Assembly: GCA_016794345.1 (NCBI GenBank)
Contig: JAEUKE010000269.1
Span: 46,508-110,507, forward strand
Reading direction: 5' to 3'
Length of the DNA: 64,000 nucleotides
From: Myxococcales bacterium
Lineage (GTDB): Bacteria; Myxococcota_A; Polyangia; Polyangiales; Polyangiaceae
In this document: piece by piece, positions 24,543 to 33,400 of the stretch
How positions within the stretch are numbered: position 1 is the first letter of the stretch
Layout of the letters: every line of letters begins with the position of its first letter
Position numbers and translations under genes: made by a program
Notes under the pieces: model-generated
What the model was told of the DNA's origin: nothing
What the model saw: the letters and a program-made list of their open reading frames with translations, nothing else
Databases searched by the model: none

Positions 24543-26741
24543 TCAGTCGTCCGCCACGCGGACCTTCTGGATCACGTCGCCTTCGATCACGCTCCCCCAC
24601 GGGCCCTCGGCCGTGCCGATGAGCGGGTAGAGGCCGTCGAGGTGCGGGTGCCGGCCGCGCATGACGAACAGCTGGCTCGATCCGGTGTCACGGCCCGAGA
24701 GCGCGACGCCCACCGTGAGCTCGCCGAACGGGCGCGGCGACGTCTCGCAGCGGAGCGGCATGCGCCCGGGCGGGCCGGCGAAGCCGTCGGGGAAAGGAGC
24801 CCCGAACTGGACGACAAACGAAGGATCGACGCGGTGAATGACGTTTCCGTCATAATAGCCGGAGCGCGCGAGGTCCGCGACCCGCAGCGCGGTGACCGGA
24901 GCGAGCGACGGGTCGAGGCGGAGGGTGAGGGCGCCGGCGTCGGTCTCGAAGACGAGCCGGATCGGCTTCGCCTCCTGACCGACCTCGGGTGCGATCTCCT
25001 CGGCGCGCTCGGGCGGATCACAGGTCGTCTTTTTCCCGATCAGGACCGAGAGCGCGCCCGCAGCGTGCTCGCGAGCCGCCGGATACGACGACTTGCAGTG
25101 GGGCTCCACGCGCTTGATGAAGTCCTTCCAGCCGAGCGCGCCCATGGCGTCGATCGCGGTACCGAGCATCTCGAGATCGCGCTCCTTCTCCGCGCGCTCG
25201 ACGAGCGCCTCGAGGGCGGCGACCACGCCGGCGTCGGGCGGAGGGAGCGGCGCGACGACCGCGGGCTCCTTGTCCTTGTCCTTGTCCTTGTCCTTGTCCT
25301 TGTCCTTGGGCTTCTTCGCGACCTTGCGGTCGACGGCGAGGTTCGGGTTCTTCTTGATCTGCTCGGCCGCGGTCGACGCGACGCCGGGCTCCTTGGCGCG
25401 GAGGGCCTCCTCGAGGATCACCGCCGCCCCCTCGATCTCCGGGTGTGAGGACAGCTGCTCGAGCGCCGCCTCGCGCGCGCGGACGTCTTTGTCGCCGAGG
25501 AGCCCCTTCAGCATCGGGAGCGCGGGGCCTACGATCTCGCTCCGGCCCAGGACCTCGGCGAGCGCCTGCTTGCCAACGTACCCGGCGTCGAGATCACACC
25601 CCAGGAGCGCCGGGTCGGCCGCGCGCTTGACGACGATCTTGGCGGCGCCGCAACGCACGAACGAGAGCGCCCGGCGCAGGCGGACGTCCGCGGCACCGGG
25701 CGCCGCGAGCTTCGTCAGCTTCTCGAGCGCGCCATCTGCCCCCTTCGGCTGCTTCAGGCCTGCGAGCCCCGCGGAGAGGACCAGCGCGAGGTCGATGCTC
25801 GGCGCGGCGGCCAGGTCGTCGCCTAGCTTTCCGACCGCCTTGGCGAGCAACACCTGTCCGTCCACGCCGAGCCGCGCAGCCGCGCGCATGGCCTCCACCT
25901 TCTCGGGCAACGTGAGGTTCGCCGGCGAGCCCGACACGATGGCTTTGTCGAGCGGCTCGATCCCCGCCTCACGCGCGCGGCCGAGCGCGCGAATGGCGAA
26001 GAGGCGGTAGGGGCCGGGCTCGGTGAGCCGCGCGCGAGCGACCTCCGCCACGCGCGCGGTGACGCTCGGCGGGACGTTTTCGAGCCGAGACAGCGGGTAA
26101 AGCGCCTCGGGCAGCGCCTGCGTCGAGACGCCTCCGGCGGCGCGCGCGAGGAGCGCGACGAGCGTGTCCTCGCGGAGCTTCTTGGTCTGCCCGGCGAGAT
26201 CCCCGAGGGCGAGCGCGGCCTCACGAGCTCTCTCCGGGGCGCTGTCGAGCCAGCTGACGAGCGTCGCCTCCGAGCGCGTCGCCGCGCACCGACCGACGGC
26301 CCGCGCGAGCGGGCCAAACGCAATCGCCACGTCCTCGTCGCGGAGCGTGAGCGCACGCGCGACGAGCGCCGAGACCGTCGCCTCGCGCTCGTCGAGGCAC
26401 CGGAAGCCGAGACCATAAGCGGCCCAGGCGACCACGGCGGGGTCTTCGTCGGAGAGGGCACGAAGCAGCCCGGCGCGCGCAGCGGGTGAAGCGATTCGTG
26501 CGAGCGCGCGTGCGGCCGCGATGCGGACCTCGGGCTCGCGCGAGGCGAGATCGGGCTCGCCGATCATCCCCGGAGCCCGGAGCTGCTCGGCCTCCCGAAG
26601 GGCCGCGAGGTCCACCTTGGCCGGCGCGGCGGCCGAGGCGCTGCTCGCAGGTGCGGAGGCCGACGCGCCGCTCGAGGCTCGTTCGTTCGGGTTGCAGGCC
26701 GCCAAGGCGAGGGCGAGGGCGAAGAGCTTGGGCGATCTCAC
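24543..26741 (-). CDS. Cyclophilin-type peptidyl-prolyl isomerase lipoprotein with HEAT-like repeats
   Basis: The 732-residue product starts VRSPKLFALALALAACNPN, a lipoprotein signal with the Cys at residue 16. GTG 26741 overlaps the stop of the YdcF-like gene as GTGA. Residues 30-560 are helical repeats (VRIAAARALARIASPAARAG, REAALALGDLAGQ, AREAALEQLSSHPE), i.e. HEAT/PBS-lyase-like. A Lys-Asp tract near residue 480 separates the C-terminal cyclophilin domain (about 592-732). That domain contains YYDGNVIHRVDPSFVVQFG and SGRDTGSSQLFVM; the usual catalytic Arg is kept (HRV) and the Trp of eukaryotic forms is absent. It probably folds or holds envelope proteins in the periplasm. Confidence 0.85.
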   Translation of the reverse strand: MRSPKLFALALALAACNPNERASSGASASAPASSASAAAPAKVDLAALREAEQLRAPGMIGEPDLASREPEVRIAAARALARIASPAARAGLLRALSDEDPAVVAWAAYGLGFRCLDEREATVSALVARALTLRDEDVAIAFGPLARAVGRCAATRSEATLVSWLDSAPERAREAALALGDLAGQTKKLREDTLVALLARAAGGVSTQALPEALYPLSRLENVPPSVTARVAEVARARLTEPGPYRLFAIRALGRAREAGIEPLDKAIVSGSPANLTLPEKVEAMRAAARLGVDGQVLLAKAVGKLGDDLAAAPSIDLALVLSAGLAGLKQPKGADGALEKLTKLAAPGAADVRLRRALSFVRCGAAKIVVKRAADPALLGCDLDAGYVGKQALAEVLGRSEIVGPALPMLKGLLGDKDVRAREAALEQLSSHPEIEGAAVILEEALRAKEPGVASTAAEQIKKNPNLAVDRKVAKKPKDKDKDKDKDKDKEPAVVAPLPPPDAGVVAALEALVERAEKERDLEMLGTAIDAMGALGWKDFIKRVEPHCKSSYPAAREHAAGALSVLIGKKTTCDPPERAEEIAPEVGQEAKPIRLVFETDAGALTLRLDPSLAPVTALRVADLARSGYYDGNVIHRVDPSFVVQFGAPFPDGFAGPPGRMPLRCETSPRPFGELTVGVALSGRDTGSSQLFVMRGRHPHLDGLYPLIGTAEGPWGSVIEGDVIQKVRVADD
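24839..24852. repeat. TGAC-N6-GTCA palindrome site
   Basis: Core GTTTCC, flanked by A and T to give a 16-bp symmetric edge. It lies in the cyclophilin motif YYDGNVIH, written TAT-TAT-GAC-GGA-AAC-GTC-ATT with several AT-ending codons. Confidence 0.6.
25269..25304. repeat. Six-fold CTTGTC tandem repeat
   Basis: Six exact copies of CTTGTC lie inside the cyclophilin gene and encode alternating Lys-Asp (KDKDKDKDKDK) on the minus strand. The tract links the HEAT-like and isomerase parts. Exact hexamer repeats are prone to in-frame slippage, so linker length may vary between strains. Confidence 0.85.
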
Positions 26742-27388
26742 GGCGAAGGATCGAACGGATGAGGAACACCACGCGCGCGGATCATGGCCACGCGCGCCAG
26801 ATTGTACCGGTCGAGCCGGCCGGACAGGACCTCGTGGAGCGTGCGCCGGGCGCGGGTCAGGAGGGACGAAGGCGGCGCGGGAGCGGGAAGCGCGAGCGCC
26901 GGAACCCCCGCCGCGCGAAAGCAGGCGAGCGCCCGCGGCATGTGCCACTCACATGTCACGACGATGACCCGCTCCGCGCCGATGCGGCGGAGAAGCGCGG
27001 CCGAGAAGAGCGCGTTCTCGGCGGTCGTGAGCGAGGAGAGCTCGGGGAAGACGTGTGCCTCCGGCACGCCCCAGCTCGTGAAGGCGCGGGCGAGCACGTC
27101 GGCTTCGACGTGCTCCCCCCAGCGCCGGCCCCCCGAGGTGATGACACTCGACGCGAGCCCACAGCGCAAGGCGGCGTGCGCCCAGGTCGCGCGCCGCTCG
27201 AGCGCCGCCGACATGCGGCCGGTCTCTTCGACCCGACAGCCGAGGACCACCACCACGTCGCGGGGGAGGCCGGGGCGTGTGGCCTCGAGCTGTGTCCCCC
27301 GGGTCCGCCCCCTGGGCGCGCCGTGGCCCTTCGTGGACTCCGTCCACTCCGGTTCATCGGTCGGGGTGAACGCGCGCGGCTCTTCCAA
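26738..27388 (-). CDS. YdcF-like (DUF218) protein
   Basis: The roughly 216-residue product contains the DUF218/SanA-YdcF core: DVVVVLGCRVEETGRMSAAL, SVITSGGRRWGEHVEADVLA, then SLTTAENALFSAALL and VIVVTCEWHMPRALACFRAA. These match the nucleotide-like Rossmann fold with its G-x-x-x-S-E-A and T-x-x-N motifs. The family acts on cell-envelope precursors, but its reaction is not well defined. TTG 27388 is the best start I see in frame (PELEEPRAF); the first 50 residues are poor in motifs, and a GTG within DVVVV is the shorter alternative. The stop overlaps the start of the cyclophilin lipoprotein (GTGA), so the two form an operon. Confidence 0.75.
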   Translation of the reverse strand: MEEPRAFTPTDEPEWTESTKGHGAPRGRTRGTQLEATRPGLPRDVVVVLGCRVEETGRMSAALERRATWAHAALRCGLASSVITSGGRRWGEHVEADVLARAFTSWGVPEAHVFPELSSLTTAENALFSAALLRRIGAERVIVVTCEWHMPRALACFRAAGVPALALPAPAPPSSLLTRARRTLHEVLSGRLDRYNLARVAMIRARGVPHPFDPSP

Positions 27389-27432
27389 CTCGGGCGCAGC
27401 GTACCATGGGCGGCGCGCCCGGCGACGCCGGG

Positions 27433-28272
27433 TCAGGCCGCGACCGGCTCCCTCCCCTGCTGAGCCTCCGAGAGCAAGGCGGTGATGCGGTCGCGAACCC
27501 GCTTCTTTGCCCGCTCCTCGAGCTGCCGAACACGCTCCTTGCTGATGCCGAACCGATGACCGACCTGCTCGAGCGTGAGCGGGTCGTCCTGGAGCCAGCG
27601 CGTTCGGATGATCGTCCGCTCGCGCTCCGGCAGCTCCGCCACGGCCACCTCGAGCGCACGCGCCATCTTCTCGCGCTCGAGGATCGTGGAGACCTCGTCC
27701 TCCGGTGACGGGCCGGGGTGCGCGAGCCGCTCGCTCGCCGAAGACCCTCCGGTGGAATCGGAGGCGTCGAGGTCGACGTCGCGCGCGACGAGGACGGGGA
27801 GCAACATCTCGGCGCGCTCGACGGTGAGACCGCTCGCGGCGGCGAGCGCCTGCGGATCGCGCTCGCGGGTCCGCCGGTAGTGTCGCAGCGCGCGCCGCTC
27901 GCTCTTCGATGCGCCGAGCCGGACGATCCGGTAGGCGCGGACGACGTAGTCGCGGATCTCGGCGCGGATCCAGTAGGCAGCGTAGGTGATCAGCCGGCAG
28001 CCCTTGCCGGGGTCGAAGCGCTCGGCCGCCTTCAGCAGGCCGATGCTCCCTTCCTGCACGATGTCCTCGAGCGGGATCCCCCACCGGCGATACTCGAGCG
28101 CGACCGTGAACACGAACGGCAGGCATGCGCGGACGAGGGCGCCCGCGGCCGCGGAGTCGCCGCGGCGAAAGCGCTCCACAAGATCGCGCTCGGCCTCGGC
28201 GGTGAGCGTCGTGCGCCCCTCGGGCTTGCCCGTGAAAGTAGAAAGGAGTGACCGATCCGATGCAGCACGCAT
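27433..28272 (-). CDS. RNA polymerase sigma-70 family factor, RpoH-like
   Basis: A 279-residue alternative sigma factor. Region 2 is clear: PLEDIVQEGSIGLLKAAERF and CRLITYAAYWIRAEIRDYVV, the core-binding and -10 recognition helices. Region 4 reads LPERERTIIRTRWLQ and TLEQVGHRFGISKERVRQLE for -35 binding. It lacks region 1.1 and the long non-conserved insert of a housekeeping factor, so an RpoH or stress type is most likely. ATG 28272 is preceded by a strong GAAGAGGAGG. The frame extends far upstream but without credible sequence. It is divergent from the S41 protease, which may be a target; the downstream YdcF-like gene starts 44 bases after its stop. Confidence 0.88.
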   Translation of the reverse strand: MRAASDRSLLSTFTGKPEGRTTLTAEAERDLVERFRRGDSAAAGALVRACLPFVFTVALEYRRWGIPLEDIVQEGSIGLLKAAERFDPGKGCRLITYAAYWIRAEIRDYVVRAYRIVRLGASKSERRALRHYRRTRERDPQALAAASGLTVERAEMLLPVLVARDVDLDASDSTGGSSASERLAHPGPSPEDEVSTILEREKMARALEVAVAELPERERTIIRTRWLQDDPLTLEQVGHRFGISKERVRQLEERAKKRVRDRITALLSEAQQGREPVAA

Positions 28273-28582
28273 GCGAGCCTCCTCTTCGGTTCCGAGCACC
28301 GTGGCTCCGGGTCGAGCCGGCAGAGTGCAAACGCAGTGCCTGCGCATGCAGGTTTTGCGTGACCCCGGAACGCGCAAAGGTTGCCGCTTGCGCCATTTCT
28401 GCCGGGTAGGGTTGCGCGAAACCCGCTCGGTCCGCGAGCCCCTCTCCGGCCGGAAGGCCTCCGCGAGGAACGGGGCTTCGCGCGCCTCTCGACAGAAGGC
28501 CGGAGGATCGAGCCTTCGGATCCACACCCCGACCGGTGTGAACTCCGCGATTCAAACGCGAGCGTGCTAGAAAGAAAGGGTC
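28273..28582. other. Divergent intergenic region between sigma factor and S41 protease
   Basis: These 310 bases carry no credible gene. They hold a small inverted repeat CCTGC-GCAT-GCAGG (28339-28352) about 70 bases upstream of the sigma-factor start. TGCTAGAAA at 28565-28573 resembles an extended -10 element for the protease gene, close to its start. Everything else is GC-rich sequence with no further structure I could support. Confidence 0.4.
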
Positions 28583-30484
28583 TTGGGGTTCCCTGGCAAC
28601 AAGCACCGTGTGGCGTCCGCGACGGCGCTCGCCGCGCTCGGCGGCCTCCTCGCCGTCTTCGCGGGGCGGTCGCCCGAACCCGCCCCTCCGCCGCCTGAGC
28701 CGCAGGCGCCCGACGTCCCTCCGGCACCTGCCCCGCCCCCACAGCTGCCGCCGGAGGAGGTCCTCGACACCGCGGAGAGGCTGCTGACGCCGCCGACCGG
28801 CGATGCTCCGGAGCTCGACTGCAACCAGGCGCGCAAGATTGTCGCCCAGGCCCGCACGAACCTGGCGGTCGCGGCCGAGCAAGTGGATCGCGAGAAGCTG
28901 GCGAAGGCCGTGAGCGACTGGCTCGACCCCCACGGCCTCTGGTCGGTCGCGCCCGACGCTCCGATCCTACGAGCTCTTACCGAGACCGACATCGCAGCCG
29001 ACCTGGAGGCGTCCCCGGGGTCGGGCCCCTGCGTGGCGGCAGACGCGGTCGGCATCGCGCTCGCCGAGTGGGTCGGAGATCTCCGCACGAACCTCCAGTC
29101 CGCGCGCGCGACGGCGAGGCGCGCGCAGCAACCCAAGCTTCGGTTCGACCTCGCTTCGGCGACGCCGTTCGAAGACGGCACCGTCACCCGCAAGGCTCAC
29201 GATCTCGCGCGCCTGCTCGGGCAGCGGCTGGGCACGCTGGAAGCCAGCTACGGCCCCGACCTCGAGCCCTTCTCCGTGGCCGCCTCCGACAGGCTGGTGC
29301 CCGCGATCGAGCCGCGCCGCTGGTCGGGCGTCGTCCTCGCCGCTGCCGTCCGCGCGTACGTCCCGCAAATCGATCCACACGGGGCCTGGGCGCCGCTCGA
29401 CGAAGAGGCGAGCATCTACGACATCGATCTCGAGGTCGACCCGCCGCCCCGCCTGTGGGGCGAGATGACGAGGACGGTCGTAGGGATCCGGATCGACGAA
29501 GGTGCCAAGGCGCCGCTGCGCGACGGGGACGTCGTGTTGCGGATCGGCAGCCTGCCGATCGGCGGGATGAGCGTCGAGCAGGCGAACCAGCTCTCGTTCG
29601 TCCCCCACGGCCACACGACCCGCGTGACCGTTCTCCGGGCCGATCAAGCTCGCCCGCTCGAGCTGGAGATCGACGCCCACGTCGACCTCCTCTCCACACC
29701 TCCGAGCGGCGTGGCCGCGACCGGGCTCTTCACCTCGCGTGTCGGCTACGGCGAGGGAGAGACGCTCGTCGTGAAGGTGCCCGACGTACCCGACGATCTC
29801 GGCGAACGTCTGATGGCCACGCTCGCGCCGGATGAAGATGACAAGCCTGTCGGCATCTTGCTCGACCTCCGCGGGAACGGCGGAGGCTCGACGGAGGGCG
29901 CGCTTTCGGCCATCGGCGTGTTCCTGCCGGGCGCGCCGCTGTTCCCCATGCGCCGCCGGGACGGTGAGATCTCCGTGGATCGCGCGCCCCGGCTCCCCGC
30001 CGACTCGGTGTGGACGGGGCCGGTGGCCGCCCTGGTCGACGGTGACTCTGCGAGCGCAGCCGAGATGATCGCGGGCGCCCTCGCCGCCTACAGGCGGGGG
30101 CCGATCCTCGGCGGCCGGACGTACGGAAAGGGCTGCGCGCAGGAGTACCTGGACGACGAGTCCGGCGTCGGCGTGCTCCGGCTCACCACCCTCGTGTTCT
30201 GTCTGCCCGACGGCTCCCCCGTCCAGCGGGTCGGCGTGATGCCCCACGTCGCGCTGGGGCTGCCAGCCGGCGTCGACCGGGAGGAGTCGCTGCCTCGGGC
30301 GCCGAACACCTGGCGAGGCCCCGACGTCCGCGTGCAAGATCTCGTGCAGGAGGTCCCGTGGCCCGAGCACGGCGGCCGCCTCGGGAACGCCGGGGATCCG
30401 GTCATCGGGCGCGCGCTGCGGGCGCTCGGGACGAGCCGCGTCTCGGCGCGCGGGGTCCCGGGCTCGCGGTCATCAGGACGCTGA
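28583..30484 (+). CDS. S41 family (C-terminal processing) peptidase with PDZ domain
   Basis: A 633-residue exported serine protease of the CtpA/Prc type. The N-terminus has a hydrophobic segment (VASATALAALGGLLAVFAG) followed by a Pro-rich linker. A PDZ-like domain spans about 275-375 (KAPLRDGDVVLRIGSLPIGG). The catalytic core has ILLDLRGNGGGSTEGALSAI, the nucleophile Ser in VDGDSASAAEMIAGAL (about residue 489) and the general-base Lys in RTYGKGCAQ (about 515). It probably trims or degrades periplasmic proteins. The start is TTG 28583 with AAAGAAAGGG upstream; GTG 28613 is possible. The stop faces that of the J-domain gene nine bases away. Confidence 0.85.
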   Translation: MGFPGNKHRVASATALAALGGLLAVFAGRSPEPAPPPPEPQAPDVPPAPAPPPQLPPEEVLDTAERLLTPPTGDAPELDCNQARKIVAQARTNLAVAAEQVDREKLAKAVSDWLDPHGLWSVAPDAPILRALTETDIAADLEASPGSGPCVAADAVGIALAEWVGDLRTNLQSARATARRAQQPKLRFDLASATPFEDGTVTRKAHDLARLLGQRLGTLEASYGPDLEPFSVAASDRLVPAIEPRRWSGVVLAAAVRAYVPQIDPHGAWAPLDEEASIYDIDLEVDPPPRLWGEMTRTVVGIRIDEGAKAPLRDGDVVLRIGSLPIGGMSVEQANQLSFVPHGHTTRVTVLRADQARPLELEIDAHVDLLSTPPSGVAATGLFTSRVGYGEGETLVVKVPDVPDDLGERLMATLAPDEDDKPVGILLDLRGNGGGSTEGALSAIGVFLPGAPLFPMRRRDGEISVDRAPRLPADSVWTGPVAALVDGDSASAAEMIAGALAAYRRGPILGGRTYGKGCAQEYLDDESGVGVLRLTTLVFCLPDGSPVQRVGVMPHVALGLPAGVDREESLPRAPNTWRGPDVRVQDLVQEVPWPEHGGRLGNAGDPVIGRALRALGTSRVSARGVPGSRSSGR

Positions 30485-30495
30485 CGCTACCGTCA
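30482..30495. repeat. TGAC-N6-GTCA palindrome site
   Basis: Core GCTACC. The two arms contain the stop codons of the facing S41 and J-domain genes, so part of the match is expected by position. It could also form a small bidirectional hairpin. Confidence 0.45.
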
Positions 30496-33400
30496 TTTCT
30501 TGAAGATCTTGCCGATGAGGCCGGCCTCGTCCTTGCGCTTCTTGTCGCGGCGCATCTGGTGGAGCCTGACCTCGCGTACGGCGTCGATGTTCTTCGGGTT
30601 GAGCTGCACCACCATCCGGAAGTCGCGGATGGCCTTCTCCTCACGGCCCGACCGCTTGAGCAGCACGCCGCGGTAGTAGAGGCAGCGCTCGTACATGGCG
30701 TCCGTCTTCAGGATGTCGTCGAAGATGTTGATGATGTCGTCGTAGAAGGTGCTGGTCTTGCCTTCCGGGACGACCGGCGGGTCACCGCGCTTCATGGCCT
30801 GGATCCACGCGAGGACGCAGCGATACTCCGGCTGCATCGGATCGGCCTGGGCGGCACGCTTGGCGTACTGCTCCGCCTGCACGAGGTCGTTCTTCTTGAG
30901 GAGGACCTCCGCCTTCTGGAATTCGATGGCGGCGTCGACGACCCGCTGGACCTCTTCCTGCTCCTCCGACGTGCCGCCGCCCTGCGCGACGGACTTCATG
31001 TATTCGATGCGCTTCGCCGGATCGGACAGCGTGGCGTAGGCCTCGTTGAACTTCGTGAAGATCTTCGAGACGACGGGCTTGAGCTCCGCAAGCTCGGGGG
31101 GGAGGCGATCGGGGTGCCAGGCCTTGGCCACCTTGAAGTAGGCCGCCTGGACCTGCGGATCGGGGGAGTCGTCGCTGACCCCGAGCATCTCGAAGTAGTT
31201 CTCCTTCTCGATGCGCTGATCACGCAGCTCGATCTCTTGCCACCGATGCTGGAGATCCTTGCTGAGGTGAGAGGGCGGGCCCGAGCGCTTGGCGGGCTCG
31301 GCCGACGCCGCGGGGCCTTGTGGTGAAGCACCAAGCGGCGCCTGCGAGGGCGACGCCGCGAAGGCGGCCTGCGGCGGCGGCGGCGTGAAGGCGGGATGCT
31401 GCGGGTACGCCGGAGGGGGCGGCGTTTGAGCCGGCGGCGCGTACGACGGCTCCGGCGGCGGAAAGGCAGGCGGGGGCGGCGTTTGAACGGGCGGCGGCGC
31501 GTAGGACGGCTGCGGCGGTGGCGGCGAATAGGCCTGCGGCGGCGGCGCGTAGGCCTGCTGCTGCTGCGGCGGTGGCGCGTAGGACGGCTGCGGCGGTGGC
31601 GGCGAATAGGCCTGCGGCGGCGGCGCGTAAGCCTGCTGCTGCGGCGGCGCGTACGCGGGCGGCGACGGCGCGTACGCGGGCGGCGGCGGCGCGTAAGCCT
31701 GCTGCGGCGGCGGCGCGTACGCGGGCGGCGACAGCTGCTCCGGTGGTGGCGGCGGCGCGTACGCGGGCTGCTGCTGCTGCGGTGGCGCGTAGGCCAACTG
31801 CGGGGCGGGCGCGACGGGCGCCGGCGGCGGGCTCGGCGTGAACGCAGGTGCCGCGGCCGTCGCTTGCACGGGCGGAGCGATCTCCGCGCCGGGCTTGGGC
31901 GTGAGCCTGGCGAAGTCGATCCCGAGGCCTTGTTGTCCGCCACCCTGGCCGTCGGCGGGCCTCGCCTCCGGCGCGCTACCGCCCGCGCTCGGCGCGGACG
32001 CTTCGCGGATGGCGACCGGACCGGGCTCCACCACGCCGGAGCGTCGGATCCGATCGCGCAGCGTGACGCCGATCGGCGGCCTGCCTTTCGCGCCGATGAT
32101 CTCCAGGTGCCGCGTTATCGCGAGCACGTAGATCGTGAGCTTGGCGACGCTCTCGTGCGCGACGTTGTGGCTCAGGATATCGGCCACGCTCATCTTCTTG
32201 ATGCGGAGAAGATCGACGACCGCGCTCTCGTCTTTCTTGAACTCGAACCGCTTCACCTCCGCGTCGAGGTGCAGCCCAAGCGGCCTCGTGCCGAGCCGCT
32301 GGAGCGTCTGCGCGACGAGCGGGTCCTCCGAGCGCATCCGGACGCCCGTCATGATGAGCGACAGCGGCTCGACCGGCGTCAGCTCCGGCCCGCCGTAGTT
32401 CGCGAGCAGGTTGAGGTCTGCGTAGAACGCGTACCGCGTCTCGGGCGCCAGCTCGAACAGGTAGATGAGCTTGCGGAGGATCTGCTGCTTGAGGACCTTG
32501 AGGACCGTGGTCCCGTCGAGGAGCCCTTTGGACACCAAGTATCGCCCGTGGAGGACCTTCTTCTTCGAGACCTCCATCAGGCTCTGACGCAACGTCTGCT
32601 CGTCGAGCAGGCCCATCTCGAGCAGGATGCGGTCGAGCGGCGCCACCATGCCGCCCGTGCGGACCTTGCTCGGCACGCCCTTCTCGAAATAGATGCCGTG
32701 GTTGACCTCGTCGGGCGTCTGGAACAGCGCCGTGCCCGTCAGGCGCTGGTCGAGCATGTAGACCAGCAGGTGCACGAGCGGCGTCTTGGTGAGGTTGCCC
32801 TCGGCGGTGGGCGTCGGCGGGACATCGTCCTGGGGCGGCGCCGCCGAGGCTTCGAGCGGCGGGGGCGTCGGCGAATACGAGCCGGATTTCCCGGTGCGGG
32901 GCGCGGAGCCGCCGCCTGAATCCATCTCCAGCTCCTGGCTGGCGCGCACCGCCGCCGCGATGGCGGCCGCGTCGCCGATGCGCGTCGTGACGCCGCCCTC
33001 CTCCGCGCCGGGGTTCCAGTCGCGCGCCTGTGTCGCGCCGTCGTCCTCGTCGCCGTGGAAGGTGTCGTCGCCGTATGGCTCGGGCGCGCCGTAGCCTTGC
33101 TGATCGTAGCCGGCGCCGCCTTGCGCGCCGTACGCGTGCTGCTGCTCGAGCTCACGCTGCTGCGCGTGGTAGGCGGCGAGCTCCGCCTGGTACTGCGCCT
33201 GAGCCTGGTCGTAGGCCGCCTTCTGCCGCTGCCACTCCGCGTATTGGGCGGCGTACGCGGCGTGGGCATCGTACGCGGCCGGATCGTGCTGCGCGGCGGG
33301 GGCCGCCTGCGCCGGCTGCGGCGTGTGCTGGGCGGGCGCGTGGTGCTGGGCGGGCGCGTGGTGCTGGATCTGCGCGGCGTGCTGCTGTGGCGCCGGCTGC

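Noticed and set aside
28273..28582. RNA gene or riboswitch in the divergent gap.
   Set aside because: Only one short hairpin is visible; no conserved riboswitch or tRNA features were recognised.
31380..31830. Regular GC-rich repeats resembling a CRISPR array.
   Set aside because: They are in frame and encode a Pro/Ala/Tyr tract; units are contiguous without unique spacers.
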